7,498 nt of DNA from an uncultured Eubacterium sp. (GCA_905236735.1 CAJOOU010000171.1:1-7498), one strand, 5' to 3'. Shown: positions 1 through 6,571, numbered from the stretch's first letter. Notes: generated from the sequence alone by a model not told the origin. A program made the numbers and translations.

Positions 1-132
1 GAGCACGAGCATGAGCATGAGCATGAACATCATCACGAGCATGAGCACGAGCACGAGCATGAACATCATCACGAGCATGAGCACGAGCACGAGCATGAAC
101 ATCATCACGAGCATGAACATCACCATGAGCAT
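1..132 (+). repeat. Tandem 36-bp repeat coding for a His/Glu tract
   Basis: Three 36-bp units lie at 1-36, 37-72 and 73-108. Units 2 and 3 are identical and unit 1 differs by a few GAGCAT/GAGCAC swaps. A degenerate partial continuation runs to about 132. Each unit is built from hexamers (GAGCAT, GAGCAC, GAACAT, CATCAC) and encodes a 12-residue EHEHEHEHEHHH block. The array may extend beyond the left edge, so copy number is unknown. Identity at silent positions between units 2 and 3 points to recent slippage or duplication. Confidence 0.9.
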
Positions 133-459
133 GAATATGATGAGAACGGGGTATGCAGCTGCGGACATCACCATCATCACGCGGACGAGGTATTTACAAG
201 CTGGGGCATAGAGACGCCTCATAAGTTTGACAGAGACAAACTCGAAAATGCACTCAACACCCTTGTTAATGATGAAAATTATGATTATATTTTACGCTCA
301 AAAGGTATAGTAGAGACTACTGACGGAGCCTGGATATATTTTGATATGGTACCGGGAGCTTACGAACTCAGGGAAGGTGAACCTGATTACACCGGCAGAC
401 TTGTTGTTATCGGTACACATGTTGATGAGACTGAGATGAAAAATCTCTTTGGATTTTAG
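1..459 (+). CDS. CobW/P47K (G3E) family GTPase, C-terminal part only (5' end outside window)
   Basis: The frame is open from base 1 to the TAG at 457-459 and gives 152 residues. Residues 1-60 are extraordinarily His/Glu-rich: about 31 are His, mostly in EHEHEH and EHHH runs, followed by C52-S-C54-G and five His (56-60). Residues 62-152 look like the CobW C-terminal domain and end with the typical pattern GRLVVIGTHVDETEMKNLF. G3E GTPases are cytoplasmic metallochaperones or cofactor-insertion proteins; members with such His-rich insertions bind Zn, Ni or Co. The N-terminal GTPase domain and start are outside the window, so nucleotide-binding motifs cannot be checked. The next gene begins 11 nt downstream on the same strand and is also CobW-like, so the two are probably cotranscribed and act together in metal homeostasis. 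Family assignment is fairly firm; the metal is inference. Confidence 0.8.
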   Translation, partial: EHEHEHEHEHHHEHEHEHEHEHHHEHEHEHEHEHHHEHEHHHEHEYDENGVCSCGHHHHHADEVFTSWGIETPHKFDRDKLENALNTLVNDENYDYILRSKGIVETTDGAWIYFDMVPGAYELREGEPDYTGRLVVIGTHVDETEMKNLFGF

Positions 460-470
460 AGGTGATACAG

Positions 471-1412
471 ATGGAAATACCGGTATATTTATTTACGGGC
501 TTTTACGGCAGCGGAAAGACAACTCTCATAAAGGATACTCTCTTTGATTCCGGCTTTAATGAAGGAAACAAAACTCTTCTTATCGTGTGTGAGGATGGAG
601 ATGTGGAGTACACACATGAGGAGTGCTATAAAAATAATGTAGTTCTTAGCATGATAGAAGAGGAAGAGGAGTTTACAAAGGAAAAACTCGAAGAACTATA
701 TAGGCAGTATATGCCTGATAATGTGTTTATCGAATATAACGGTACATGGCAGATAGCAACATTTACGGATACGGAATTACCTGATGACTGGAATCTTGTA
801 CAGGTGCTGACTACGGTAGAAGGTCCCACCTTTGAAATGTATCTGGGAAACATGGCTTCCATGATGATGGATCAGATGTTTTTATCGGATGTTATTATCA
901 TAAACCGTTCAAATGATGAACTGCCCAAGAGAAAATTCCGTGCTGCCATCAAGGCAAACAATAAAAAAGCTCAGATTGTCTACGAAAGAGAAGACGGTTC
1001 AATAGACGAAAATGCGATGAATGAGTTGCCATATGATAAAAGCGAGGATTATCTGGAACTTACTGATGCGGACTATGCGGCATTTTATATGGATGCTATG
1101 GACAATCCAAAGGATTATGACGGAAAAACGGTGAAGTTCAGAGCCCTTGTTTACAGACCGGAAAACTATAAAAGACCGGGCTTTGTGCCGGGCAGGTTTG
1201 CTATGACCTGCTGCGTAGAGGATATCCAGTTTTTGGGACTGGTATGCAAGAGTGACAGGGCATCAGAGGTAAAACATAAATCATGGATTGATATTACTGC
1301 AAAAATAAAATATGAGTTTAATAAGGATTATTCGGGCAAAGGCCCGGTGCTTTATGAAGAAAAGATAGAGCAGGCCGAGAAACCTGAGGATGAACTTGTA
1401 TATTTCACATAG
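471..1412 (+). CDS. CobW-like P-loop protein fused to a DUF1980/TIGR03943-like domain
   Basis: This is a 313-residue protein. The ATG at 471 is chosen because AGAGGTGA (458-465) lies 5 nt upstream as a good ribosome binding site; the in-frame GTG at 462 sits inside that site. Residues 10-18 (GFYGSGKTT) are the Walker A loop of a CobW-type domain, and VCEDGD (39-44) and FIEYNG (86-91) fall where the switch and G3 regions belong. The usual CobW CxCC metal motif is absent, and the G4 position reads IINRSN (143-148) instead of NKxD, so GTPase activity and metal binding may differ from classical members. Residues about 210-313 resemble DUF1980 (YcgQ-like): YDGKTVKFRALVYRP, then RFAMTCCVEDIQFLGLVC with C247-C248. 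Such proteins often accompany a COG0701 permease in Firmicutes; here the visible partner is the His-rich CobW gene just upstream. A role in metal homeostasis is inference. Confidence 0.78.
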   Translation: MEIPVYLFTGFYGSGKTTLIKDTLFDSGFNEGNKTLLIVCEDGDVEYTHEECYKNNVVLSMIEEEEEFTKEKLEELYRQYMPDNVFIEYNGTWQIATFTDTELPDDWNLVQVLTTVEGPTFEMYLGNMASMMMDQMFLSDVIIINRSNDELPKRKFRAAIKANNKKAQIVYEREDGSIDENAMNELPYDKSEDYLELTDADYAAFYMDAMDNPKDYDGKTVKFRALVYRPENYKRPGFVPGRFAMTCCVEDIQFLGLVCKSDRASEVKHKSWIDITAKIKYEFNKDYSGKGPVLYEEKIEQAEKPEDELVYFT

Positions 1413-1416
1413 AATC

Positions 1417-1456
1417 AGGCTGACGGGAGGAGAATACATACGCCTTCTGTCAGCCT
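1417..1456. terminator. Candidate bidirectional hairpin between converging genes
   Basis: A 14-bp stem with two G-U pairs (AGGCTGACGGGAGG at 1417-1430 with CCTTCTGTCAGCCT at 1443-1456, 12-nt loop) sits exactly between two convergent genes. It overlaps the stop codon of the minus-strand MerR gene. Neither side has a clean U-tract, so it is a weak intrinsic terminator at best, but its position suits shared transcription termination. Confidence 0.45.
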
Positions 1457-2282
1457 AATTTACTAAAATCATTATTCCTATAATCTGGTTTTGCCTGTCT
1501 TTTTCCATCATAAAATTATTGGCTTCGAGCTCATATGCATCTCCTATGATGCTCAGATGATTTTTGGAAATAAAGTCCAGGATTTTCTGATAGGAATAAC
1601 CTATGGTATCATAATTGCCGTGGTGGAAGAGATGTACATATCTTCCCGCAGGCTTTACCATTGCTCTTTCATCATCGTATTTGACGGGAGTAATGGAAAA
1701 TACATAGCTGTGAAACAGTTCTCCGGAAAAAAGGGTGTTTTTCTTTATAATGCGCCCGACGGGGAACTTGTTTATTTTAAGAGTGCTGTCGCAATATGAA
1801 AAATGATCTCTCAAAATCTCGGCCGTCTGATGTGAGTTTAGCCGGATGTCTTTTGCGGCGGCGGTAGATATAAGATATTTTTCCTCCCTTTCTACAATCC
1901 GGGGAGTTTCATAGTAATAGCTTTTGTCTTCTGAAAGATAATCGGTGGAGCGGTCTGTCTGCTCTAAAAACCCCAAAGCCTGATTTAAGGTAGCAATCTG
2001 CTCTTTAAGGGCGAGTTTCCTTTCACCTATAAAGTCTTTGATTTCACTTGGTGAATCTATGGACATAAAATGTTTGATTTCCTGAAGTGAAGCCCCGCAG
2101 TCTTTTAGCGTACGGATGAGGTTGAAAAGATAAATCTGCTTTAAAGTATAGTATCTATACCCGTTTTCATGAGTGACTTCCGGAGTAAGAACTCCTACAT
2201 CGTCATAATGGAAAAGGGTATCTTTGGTGGTATTGCATACCTTGGCAAATTCTCCTGTTGTAAATAGAGATGATTTGTTCAT
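1455..2282 (-). CDS. MerR-family transcriptional regulator with GyrI-like effector-binding domain
   Basis: This is a 275-residue protein. The ATG at 2282 is chosen because GGAGG (2289-2293) precedes it by 6 nt and the MerR domain begins at once; an upstream in-frame ATG at 2369 would add 29 residues unlike the family and run through an inverted repeat. Residues 7-46 form the winged helix-turn-helix: FTTGEFAKVCNTTKDTLFHY, DDVGVLTPE, then the wing GYRYYT (41-46). A short coiled-coil linker follows (about 85-118), then a GyrI/BmrR-like ligand-binding domain (about 125-275) with the usual closing pattern GIMILVN. MerR dimers bind within overlong promoter spacers and activate by distorting the DNA; GyrI-like members usually sense small organic compounds. 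The gene follows the hyd operon on the same strand, 111 nt after hydF, so read-through is possible. The ligand is unknown. Confidence 0.9.
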   Translation of the reverse strand: MNKSSLFTTGEFAKVCNTTKDTLFHYDDVGVLTPEVTHENGYRYYTLKQIYLFNLIRTLKDCGASLQEIKHFMSIDSPSEIKDFIGERKLALKEQIATLNQALGFLEQTDRSTDYLSEDKSYYYETPRIVEREEKYLISTAAAKDIRLNSHQTAEILRDHFSYCDSTLKINKFPVGRIIKKNTLFSGELFHSYVFSITPVKYDDERAMVKPAGRYVHLFHHGNYDTIGYSYQKILDFISKNHLSIIGDAYELEANNFMMEKDRQNQIIGIMILVN

Positions 2283-2295
2283 ACTTTGCCTCCAA

Positions 2296-2327
2296 GGGTC
2301 AGGCGGACAAGCCTGTTCATTAGACCC
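2296..2327 (-). repeat. Small nested inverted repeat next to the MerR ribosome binding site
   Basis: CAGGC and GCCTG pair around a 6-nt loop (2300-2315). An outer GGGT/ACCC pair (2296-2299 with 2324-2327) extends the stem with an 8-nt bulge on one side. The structure would form in the leader of the MerR mRNA immediately upstream of its GGAGG, so it could affect translation or be part of an operator. Its function is not known. Confidence 0.4.
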
Positions 2328-2335
2328 ACAAACAC

Positions 2336-2361
2336 AAGAGTGAAATTTCATTTTCACTCTT
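2336..2361. repeat. Perfect 10-bp inverted repeat (candidate operator or terminator) upstream of the MerR gene
   Basis: AAGAGTGAAA (2336-2345) and TTTCACTCTT (2352-2361) are perfect complements separated by 6 nt. The element lies between hydF and the MerR gene, about 55 nt upstream of the MerR start. On the minus strand the sequence after the stem (GTGTTTGTGG) is only moderately U-rich, so this could be a weak terminator for the hyd operon, an autoregulatory operator for MerR, or both. Confidence 0.5.
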
Positions 2362-2385
2362 AACCTCATAGTACATCATTTGTCC

Positions 2386-2416
2386 ATTATATATCAAAGC
2401 ATTTCGGCAATGTCAG
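2386..2416 (-). promoter_or_regulatory. Candidate promoter for the MerR gene with 19-bp spacer
   Basis: Read on the minus strand, CTGACA (2416-2411) and a perfect TATAAT (2391-2386) are separated by 19 bp, a spacing typical of MerR-controlled promoters. The -35 and most of the spacer lie in the last codons of hydF. I see no clear dyad in this spacer. It would allow the MerR gene to be expressed separately from the hyd operon, but the box could be chance in AT-rich sequence. Confidence 0.35.
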
Positions 2417-3593
2417 GAAACATGGAAAGGCTGCGCTTTAATATTCCGTTCATGTATGCTATGGCAGTGCCGTAGTTTGTAATGGGTACACCGGCCTTTT
2501 GGGCTCTTTTATACCGGCTTTTTGCCTCTGTGGGATTCAGCATACAGGCTCCACAATGAATTATCATTTTATATTCGGCAAGATTATCCGGAAATTCGAT
2601 GCCTGAGCTCAAAGTTATATCAGGATTTGCTCCTGTAAACCTGCGAATCATATTCGGGAGTTTAACAGAGCCTATATCCTCACACTGACGATGATGTGTA
2701 CAGCCTTCGCTGATAAGTATTTTATCCCCGTCTTTTATGCTTTTAAGATATGAGGCACCCTTTACGCTTGGAGTAAGATTCCCCTTGTATCTGGCCATAA
2801 GAATGGAAAAAGATGTAAGGGGGATACCTGTTGGAACTGTTTCGGCGACCTCCTTAAAAGCCTGGGAGTCTGTTATAACCATGGCAGGAGGGGTTTTTAA
2901 TGAGTCAAGAGTCTGTTTGAGTTCCGTATTTCTGCACATAACTGGGATAATCCCGTTATCAAGAGCATCTCTTATCACCTGTTGCTGTGGGAGGATAAGT
3001 CGGCCTTTGGGAGCTGATTTATCTATGGGGATAACAAGCACGATTATTTCGCCGCCTGCAGCAAGGTCGTGTACGAGCGGGAGATTTTCGGGCTTTTCTT
3101 TTATGAGTCTTGCCGTCATTTCCTTTAGCTCATTTATATTATATCCCGAAAGAGCGCTTGCGTAAATTTCATTTTTTCCTGCAGGCGGAATTTTAGGCAA
3201 AAGATCGCTTTTGTTATATACGGTAATATACGGGAGTTTTCTTTCGTTAAAAAGGTTAATAAGCTCTTTATCAACCTCATTTAAGCCCAAAGATGCATCT
3301 ACTGTCAGTATGGCAATATCAGCAGACGATAAAATATCTTTTGTGCGTTTTACTCTCTGTTCTCCGAGTCTGCCGGAATCGTCTATGCCGGGAGTGTCTA
3401 TTATTACCACGGGTCCTAAAGGCAGGAGTTCCATGGCTTTTTTGACGGGATCGGTTGTTGTGCCTTTTACATCGGACACTATGGAAAGTTGCTGCCCCGT
3501 GAATGCATTCACGAGGCTGCTCTTTCCGGCATTTCTGCATCCGAAGAAGGCTATGTGTATTCTTTCACCCGAAGGTGTCTGGTTTAAAGACAT
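2394..3593 (-). CDS. hydF: HydF, [FeFe]-hydrogenase H-cluster maturation GTPase
   Basis: HydF is the cytoplasmic scaffold that holds the precursor of the H-cluster 2Fe subcluster and passes it to apo-HydA. The 399-residue protein is the normal family length. The N-terminal GTPase domain shows G1 GCRNAGKSS (18-26), the G2 threonine region 44-47, G3 DTPG (66-69), G4 NKSD (127-130) and G5 SAL (146-148). A middle dimerisation domain follows, then the C-terminal cluster domain with the diagnostic ligands C298-x-H300 and, 45 residues later, H346-C347-x2-C350, which bind a [4Fe-4S] cluster. AGGAG (3601-3605) is 7 nt before the ATG. It is the last gene of the regulator-hydE-hydG-hydF series, 16 nt after hydG, so the maturases should be made together. 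Confidence 0.96.
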   Translation of the reverse strand: MSLNQTPSGERIHIAFFGCRNAGKSSLVNAFTGQQLSIVSDVKGTTTDPVKKAMELLPLGPVVIIDTPGIDDSGRLGEQRVKRTKDILSSADIAILTVDASLGLNEVDKELINLFNERKLPYITVYNKSDLLPKIPPAGKNEIYASALSGYNINELKEMTARLIKEKPENLPLVHDLAAGGEIIVLVIPIDKSAPKGRLILPQQQVIRDALDNGIIPVMCRNTELKQTLDSLKTPPAMVITDSQAFKEVAETVPTGIPLTSFSILMARYKGNLTPSVKGASYLKSIKDGDKILISEGCTHHRQCEDIGSVKLPNMIRRFTGANPDITLSSGIEFPDNLAEYKMIIHCGACMLNPTEAKSRYKRAQKAGVPITNYGTAIAYMNGILKRSLSMFPDIAEML

Positions 3594-3609
3594 ATGTTTT
3601 CTCCTGAAA

Positions 3610-5028
3610 TTAGAATCTGAAATCTCTGCCGTTTCCGTTCTTTATGTGGGTTAAGTGGTCGATTAGTGCATTCCTTACCTTTTCGTTTGTCACAACCGGG
3701 ATATTTTTCTCTATCAGTTTCTCACCGGCTGCTCTTGTCTGAGGAGATGCGTAATCAACAAGGTATTCCTCAAGAGTCATAAGGGCATTGGGGTGACAGC
3801 AGTTTGAAATCTGTTTTGATTTGCAAAGAGCCATGAACCTGTCGCCTGTACGGCCTTCACGATAACATGCCGTACAGAATGAAGGAATGTAATCCATATC
3901 TATAAGCCAGTGTATAACCTCATCAAGCGAGCGCGTGTCGGATACATCGAACTGTACGGTGTCATCAGGTCTTACCTCTTCGGTATAGCCGCCTACGGAT
4001 GTGCGCGAACCGCCGGAAATCTGAGAGATACCAAGCTCAAGAACTCTTTCTCTTGACTTTTGGGATTCTCTGGTGGAAACAATCATTCCGGTGTACGGTA
4101 CTGCTATCCTTATACATGCAACAAGTTTTGCAAAGGTTTCATCATCTATGGCGTTGGTAAATTCGCTTAAATCTATATCATCAGCCGGACAGACTCTCGG
4201 TACTGAAATGGTGTGAGGACCTACACCCTGTACGGCTTCGAGATGTTCTGCGTGCATGAGCAGTCCGGCAAACTCGTAGCGGTATTTATCGAGTCCGAAG
4301 AGCACTCCGAGACCTACATCGTCGATACCGCCGGCCATTGCTCTGTCCATAGCTTCCGTATGATAAGCGTAATCACTTTTCGGTCCTGTCGGGTGGAGAG
4401 CCTCGTAGGACTGTTTATGATAGGTCTCCTGAAAGAGGATGTAGGTTCCTATTGCTGCATCATGCAACTTTTTATAGTTTTCAACGGTGGTAGCTGCGAT
4501 ATTTACATTAACCCTTCTTATTGCACCGTTTTTATGCTTGATGGAGTAGATTGTATCGATACTTTCGAGGATATATTCGATAGGGTTGTATTTGGGGTGC
4601 TCACCTGCCTCTATGGCAAGTCTTTTATGTCCCATATCCTGAAGGGCAATAACCTCGTTTCTGATCTGCTCCTGGGTGAGTTTGACCCTGGGGATGTGGG
4701 TGTTGGTACCGTGATATGGACAGTAGGTGCAGCCGTTTATACAATAGTTTGAAAGATAAAGGGGGGCGAATAAAACGATGCGGTTACCGTAAAACTCTTC
4801 CTTTATTTCTCTGGCAAGCCTGTATATTTCCTCGTTTTTCTCAGGAATCTCACAGGCGAGAAGTACAGAGGCCTCTCTGTGGTCGATTCCCTTCATTTCG
4901 CGGGCTTTTTTTAAAATACTGTCAATAACTGCTGCGTTGTTTTTGTTTTCGTCCGCATAACTTAAAGATGCGAGTATTTCTTCGTCATCAATAAATTCTT
5001 CGGCTTTCATTGAATTCTTATTATACAT
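3610..5028 (-). CDS. hydG: HydG, radical SAM tyrosine lyase of H-cluster biosynthesis
   Basis: HydG cleaves tyrosine by radical SAM chemistry to p-cresol plus the CO and cyanide ligands and releases an Fe(CO)2(CN)-cysteine synthon. The protein has 472 residues from the ATG at 5028, chosen because GGAGG (5036-5040) is 7 nt upstream; an earlier in-frame start at 5052 would add eight residues and lacks a site. The radical SAM cluster motif CX3CX2C is C96, C100, C103 (CINGCTYC). The auxiliary cluster that carries the dangler iron is the CX2CX22C set C385, C388, C411 near the C-terminus. Both clusters are complete, so the enzyme should be active, unlike ThiH-type relatives that lack the C-terminal motif. 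The start overlaps the end of hydE by 8 nt, consistent with translational coupling. Confidence 0.96.
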   Translation of the reverse strand: MYNKNSMKAEEFIDDEEILASLSYADENKNNAAVIDSILKKAREMKGIDHREASVLLACEIPEKNEEIYRLAREIKEEFYGNRIVLFAPLYLSNYCINGCTYCPYHGTNTHIPRVKLTQEQIRNEVIALQDMGHKRLAIEAGEHPKYNPIEYILESIDTIYSIKHKNGAIRRVNVNIAATTVENYKKLHDAAIGTYILFQETYHKQSYEALHPTGPKSDYAYHTEAMDRAMAGGIDDVGLGVLFGLDKYRYEFAGLLMHAEHLEAVQGVGPHTISVPRVCPADDIDLSEFTNAIDDETFAKLVACIRIAVPYTGMIVSTRESQKSRERVLELGISQISGGSRTSVGGYTEEVRPDDTVQFDVSDTRSLDEVIHWLIDMDYIPSFCTACYREGRTGDRFMALCKSKQISNCCHPNALMTLEEYLVDYASPQTRAAGEKLIEKNIPVVTNEKVRNALIDHLTHIKNGNGRDFRF

Positions 5029-6085
5029 TGTTTTTCCTCCTGATATGGTCACCTCTTGAAGCTGAGAGGCGGTAACCTATTGATTCTATTCGACCGGACA
5101 GGCAGCCGAGACATTCGGCAGCTTCATCTCCGGTACATATTTTGTTGTCATACAGCATATATTTTTTTCTCACCTCACGGGGAGAAAGATTGGGCATTAC
5201 TACATTGGCTCCGGCGAGTATGCCCATTTCCCTGCCTTTGGGATGTATTGTTCCGAGTGCCGTAGTGGCCGGGAGCAGTACCTCGGGTAAAATCATCCTG
5301 ATAAGGGACAAAAGAAAAAGTGTCTCTTCAAGGGTGCCCGGCTGCTCATCCCCGAAAGGTGTATCCTTGTGGGGGATAAAAGGTCCTATACCCACCATAT
5401 GGGGGCTTAGCTCGCGTAAGAATATCAGATCCTCGGCTATGGCTTCTCCGGTCTGATGCGGAGAGCCCACCATAAATCCGGCGCCGGTCTGATAGCCTAT
5501 ATCTTTTAGGGTGTAAAGACATTCTTTGCGATTTTTAAGAGACATCGAAGCCGGGTGAAGAAAACTGTAGTGCTCGCTGTTTGCCGTTTCGTGTCTCAAA
5601 AGATATCTGTCAGCCCCGGCATCAAAAAGCCTTTGGTAGCTTTCACGGGTGCGTTCGCCGACGGAAAGGGTAAGCGCACAGTCAGGGAATGCATCTTTTA
5701 ATCTGACAAGGATACGGCAAAGTACATCATCGGTAAAGTACGCGTCCTCGCCGCCCTGCAGTACAAAGGTGCGAAATCCGAGGGAATATCCGTAGGATGC
5801 GGCTGAGAAAATATCATCTTCGCTCAGACGGTATCTTTGGGCACAGCTGTTGCTCTTTCTTATTCCGCAGTAGTAACAGTCGTTTTTGCAGTAATTGGTA
5901 AACTCTATCAGTCCTCTGGTGTACACATCTTTTCCATAGATGCTGTCTCTGATGCCGGAAGCTTTCTCAGCGGCATAAGCAGACAATTCGGGTGAGATGT
6001 TTTCAAGTAACAGCACAAAATCTTCTGCTGGAAGGATGTGATTTTCACAGAGAATGTCAATTTTTTCTTTTAACATGGTCTCCAT
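5021..6085 (-). CDS. hydE: HydE, radical SAM enzyme of H-cluster biosynthesis
   Basis: HydE is a radical SAM enzyme that converts the organometallic Fe synthon made by HydG into the precursor of the diiron subcluster. The radical SAM motif CX3CX2C is C66, C70, C73 (CKNDCYYC) in a TIM-barrel protein of 354 residues. The optional auxiliary cluster motif CX7CX2C is also present (C317, C325, C328); many HydE proteins lack it. The start is set at 6085: AAAGGA (6098-6093 on the minus strand) precedes this ATG by 7 nt, whereas the ATG at 6103 has no ribosome binding site and would overlap the preceding gene. That gene's stop lies between the ribosome binding site and the hydE start, 4 nt before the ATG, so coupling is likely. 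BioB and PylB are relatives, but context and motifs fit HydE. Confidence 0.95.
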   Translation of the reverse strand: METMLKEKIDILCENHILPAEDFVLLLENISPELSAYAAEKASGIRDSIYGKDVYTRGLIEFTNYCKNDCYYCGIRKSNSCAQRYRLSEDDIFSAASYGYSLGFRTFVLQGGEDAYFTDDVLCRILVRLKDAFPDCALTLSVGERTRESYQRLFDAGADRYLLRHETANSEHYSFLHPASMSLKNRKECLYTLKDIGYQTGAGFMVGSPHQTGEAIAEDLIFLRELSPHMVGIGPFIPHKDTPFGDEQPGTLEETLFLLSLIRMILPEVLLPATTALGTIHPKGREMGILAGANVVMPNLSPREVRKKYMLYDNKICTGDEAAECLGCLSGRIESIGYRLSASRGDHIRRKNNV

Positions 6086-6089
6086 ATCT

Positions 6090-6341
6090 TTATCCTTTGA
6101 CATTTGAATAAATCGCTTTGGCGTTTACTCCTTCAAGCATTCCGAGTTTGCCGGATATACTGCTGATAATGTTGTTGGGGGCATCGACAATTACGCTGAT
6201 TATGGAAATTTTTTTTTCCCTGTAAGGCAGTCCCATTCGTCCGATTATGTATTGCCTGTATTCATGCAATATGGCATTTATGTCTTCGGCGATCGCCGGA
6301 TCGCCGGCTATAATGCCTATCAGTGCGACACGATTATCCAT
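6090..6341 (-). CDS. TM1266-family putative iron-only hydrogenase system regulator
   Basis: This 83-residue protein starts MDNRVALIGIIAGDPAIAEDINAILHEY and continues with GRMGLPYREKKISIISVIVDA. This matches the small TM1266 family (TIGR03959), a ferredoxin-like ACT/NikR-C-like fold found almost only beside [FeFe]-hydrogenase genes. Its biochemical role is not established; it carries no recognisable DNA-binding domain and no cysteine cluster motif. The start has an excellent AGGAGG (6348-6353) 6 nt upstream. It is the first gene of the hydE-hydG-hydF operon, and its mRNA leader ends in an intrinsic terminator only about 20 nt before the start, so expression of the whole set appears gated there. 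Family membership is quite sure; 'regulator' is a family name rather than a proven function. Confidence 0.87.
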   Translation of the reverse strand: MDNRVALIGIIAGDPAIAEDINAILHEYRQYIIGRMGLPYREKKISIISVIVDAPNNIISSISGKLGMLEGVNAKAIYSNVKG

Positions 6342-6364
6342 TGGTATCCTCCTTTTGTTTTTTT

Positions 6365-6396
6365 AAACAAAAATGCATACCGTAAGGCATGCATTT
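6365..6396 (-). terminator. Intrinsic terminator in the leader of the hyd operon (attenuator)
   Basis: Read on the minus strand, AAATGCATGCC (6396-6386) pairs with GGTATGCATTT (6381-6371) around the loop TTAC, with one G-U pair, and is followed by TTTTTGTTT. It lies upstream of the first gene of the operon, whose AGGAGG begins about 12 nt further on. A terminator in this place only makes sense as a regulated attenuator. Confidence 0.8.
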
Positions 6397-6556
6397 AAAA
6401 GATGACACGGACAGATGCCGCGTATGTGTATTTGCTCGCCTTTCCCGTTGGGACGAACCCTCCGGCGTCAGTACGGTATATGCTTTTTGTATCTCAAACT
6501 TATCATCTGAAAGTGCGGTAAGTCAAGGCTTACCGCGTATTACGGGCGAAATAACA
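6365..6556 (-). ncRNA. Candidate riboswitch or attenuator leader RNA of the hyd maturation operon (class unknown)
   Basis: The 381 bases between the two divergent genes hold this structured leader on the minus strand plus promoters. Elements in transcript order are as follows. First, TGTTATTTCGCCCGT (6556-6542) pairs over a long range with a segment at 6448-6425, forming CGT/ACG, CGCC/GGCG, TATTT/AAATA and TGT/ACA with small bulges, including GGAAA at 6445-6441. Second, a perfect 8-bp hairpin GCGGTAAG/CTTACCGC with loop CCTTGA lies at 6536-6515. Third, CAGATG (6509-6504) can pair with CATCTG (6417-6412), and the overlapping AGATGA with TCATCT (6405-6400). Fourth, an antiterminator strand at 6490-6472 (ACAAAAAGCAT then ACCGTA) is complementary to the 3' arm and U-tract of the terminator at 6365-6396. 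Mutually exclusive pairings just before the first gene are the mark of transcription attenuation. I did not recognise a known aptamer, and the leader could instead be bound by a protein. Confidence 0.6.
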
Positions 6557-6565
6557 GTTATTCTT

Positions 6566-6571
6566 TTTATA
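6566..6571 (-). promoter_or_regulatory. Candidate -10 box of the hyd operon promoter
   Basis: Minus-strand TATAAA (6571-6566) lies in a very AT-rich stretch immediately upstream of the structured leader, so transcription would start near 6559. No convincing -35 is found at standard spacing; TTGTAT at 6590-6585 is only 13 bp away. The promoter must lie hereabouts, but the exact boxes are uncertain. Confidence 0.3.

Noticed and set aside
1..108. Short regular repeats resembling a CRISPR array
   Set aside because: The units are directly adjacent with no spacers and are translated as EHEH repeats inside a gene.
11..211. Open frame of Met/Ser/Thr repeats on the + strand
   Set aside because: It is the +1 shift of the His/Glu repeat in the CobW gene; the CobW frame is continuous into a recognisable C-terminal domain.
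2283..2369. N-terminal extension of the MerR protein to an upstream ATG
   Set aside because: The extra 29 residues do not belong to the family, cross an inverted repeat and lack a ribosome binding site, while the ATG at 2282 has GGAGG at good spacing.
4213..4752. Long open frame on the + strand opposite hydG
   Set aside because: It lies entirely antisense to the conserved hydG gene and has no plausible ribosome binding site or family resemblance. The frames at 2737-3165, 3211-3654 and 5142-5456 are rejected for the same reason.
6425..6556. Assignment of the hyd leader to a known riboswitch (Moco, cobalamin, SAM, FMN, NiCo, c-di-GMP)
   Set aside because: A bulged GGAAAGG next to the closing helix recalls the Moco RNA, but the other conserved blocks of that class and of the rest are not visible by eye; a covariance search is needed to decide.
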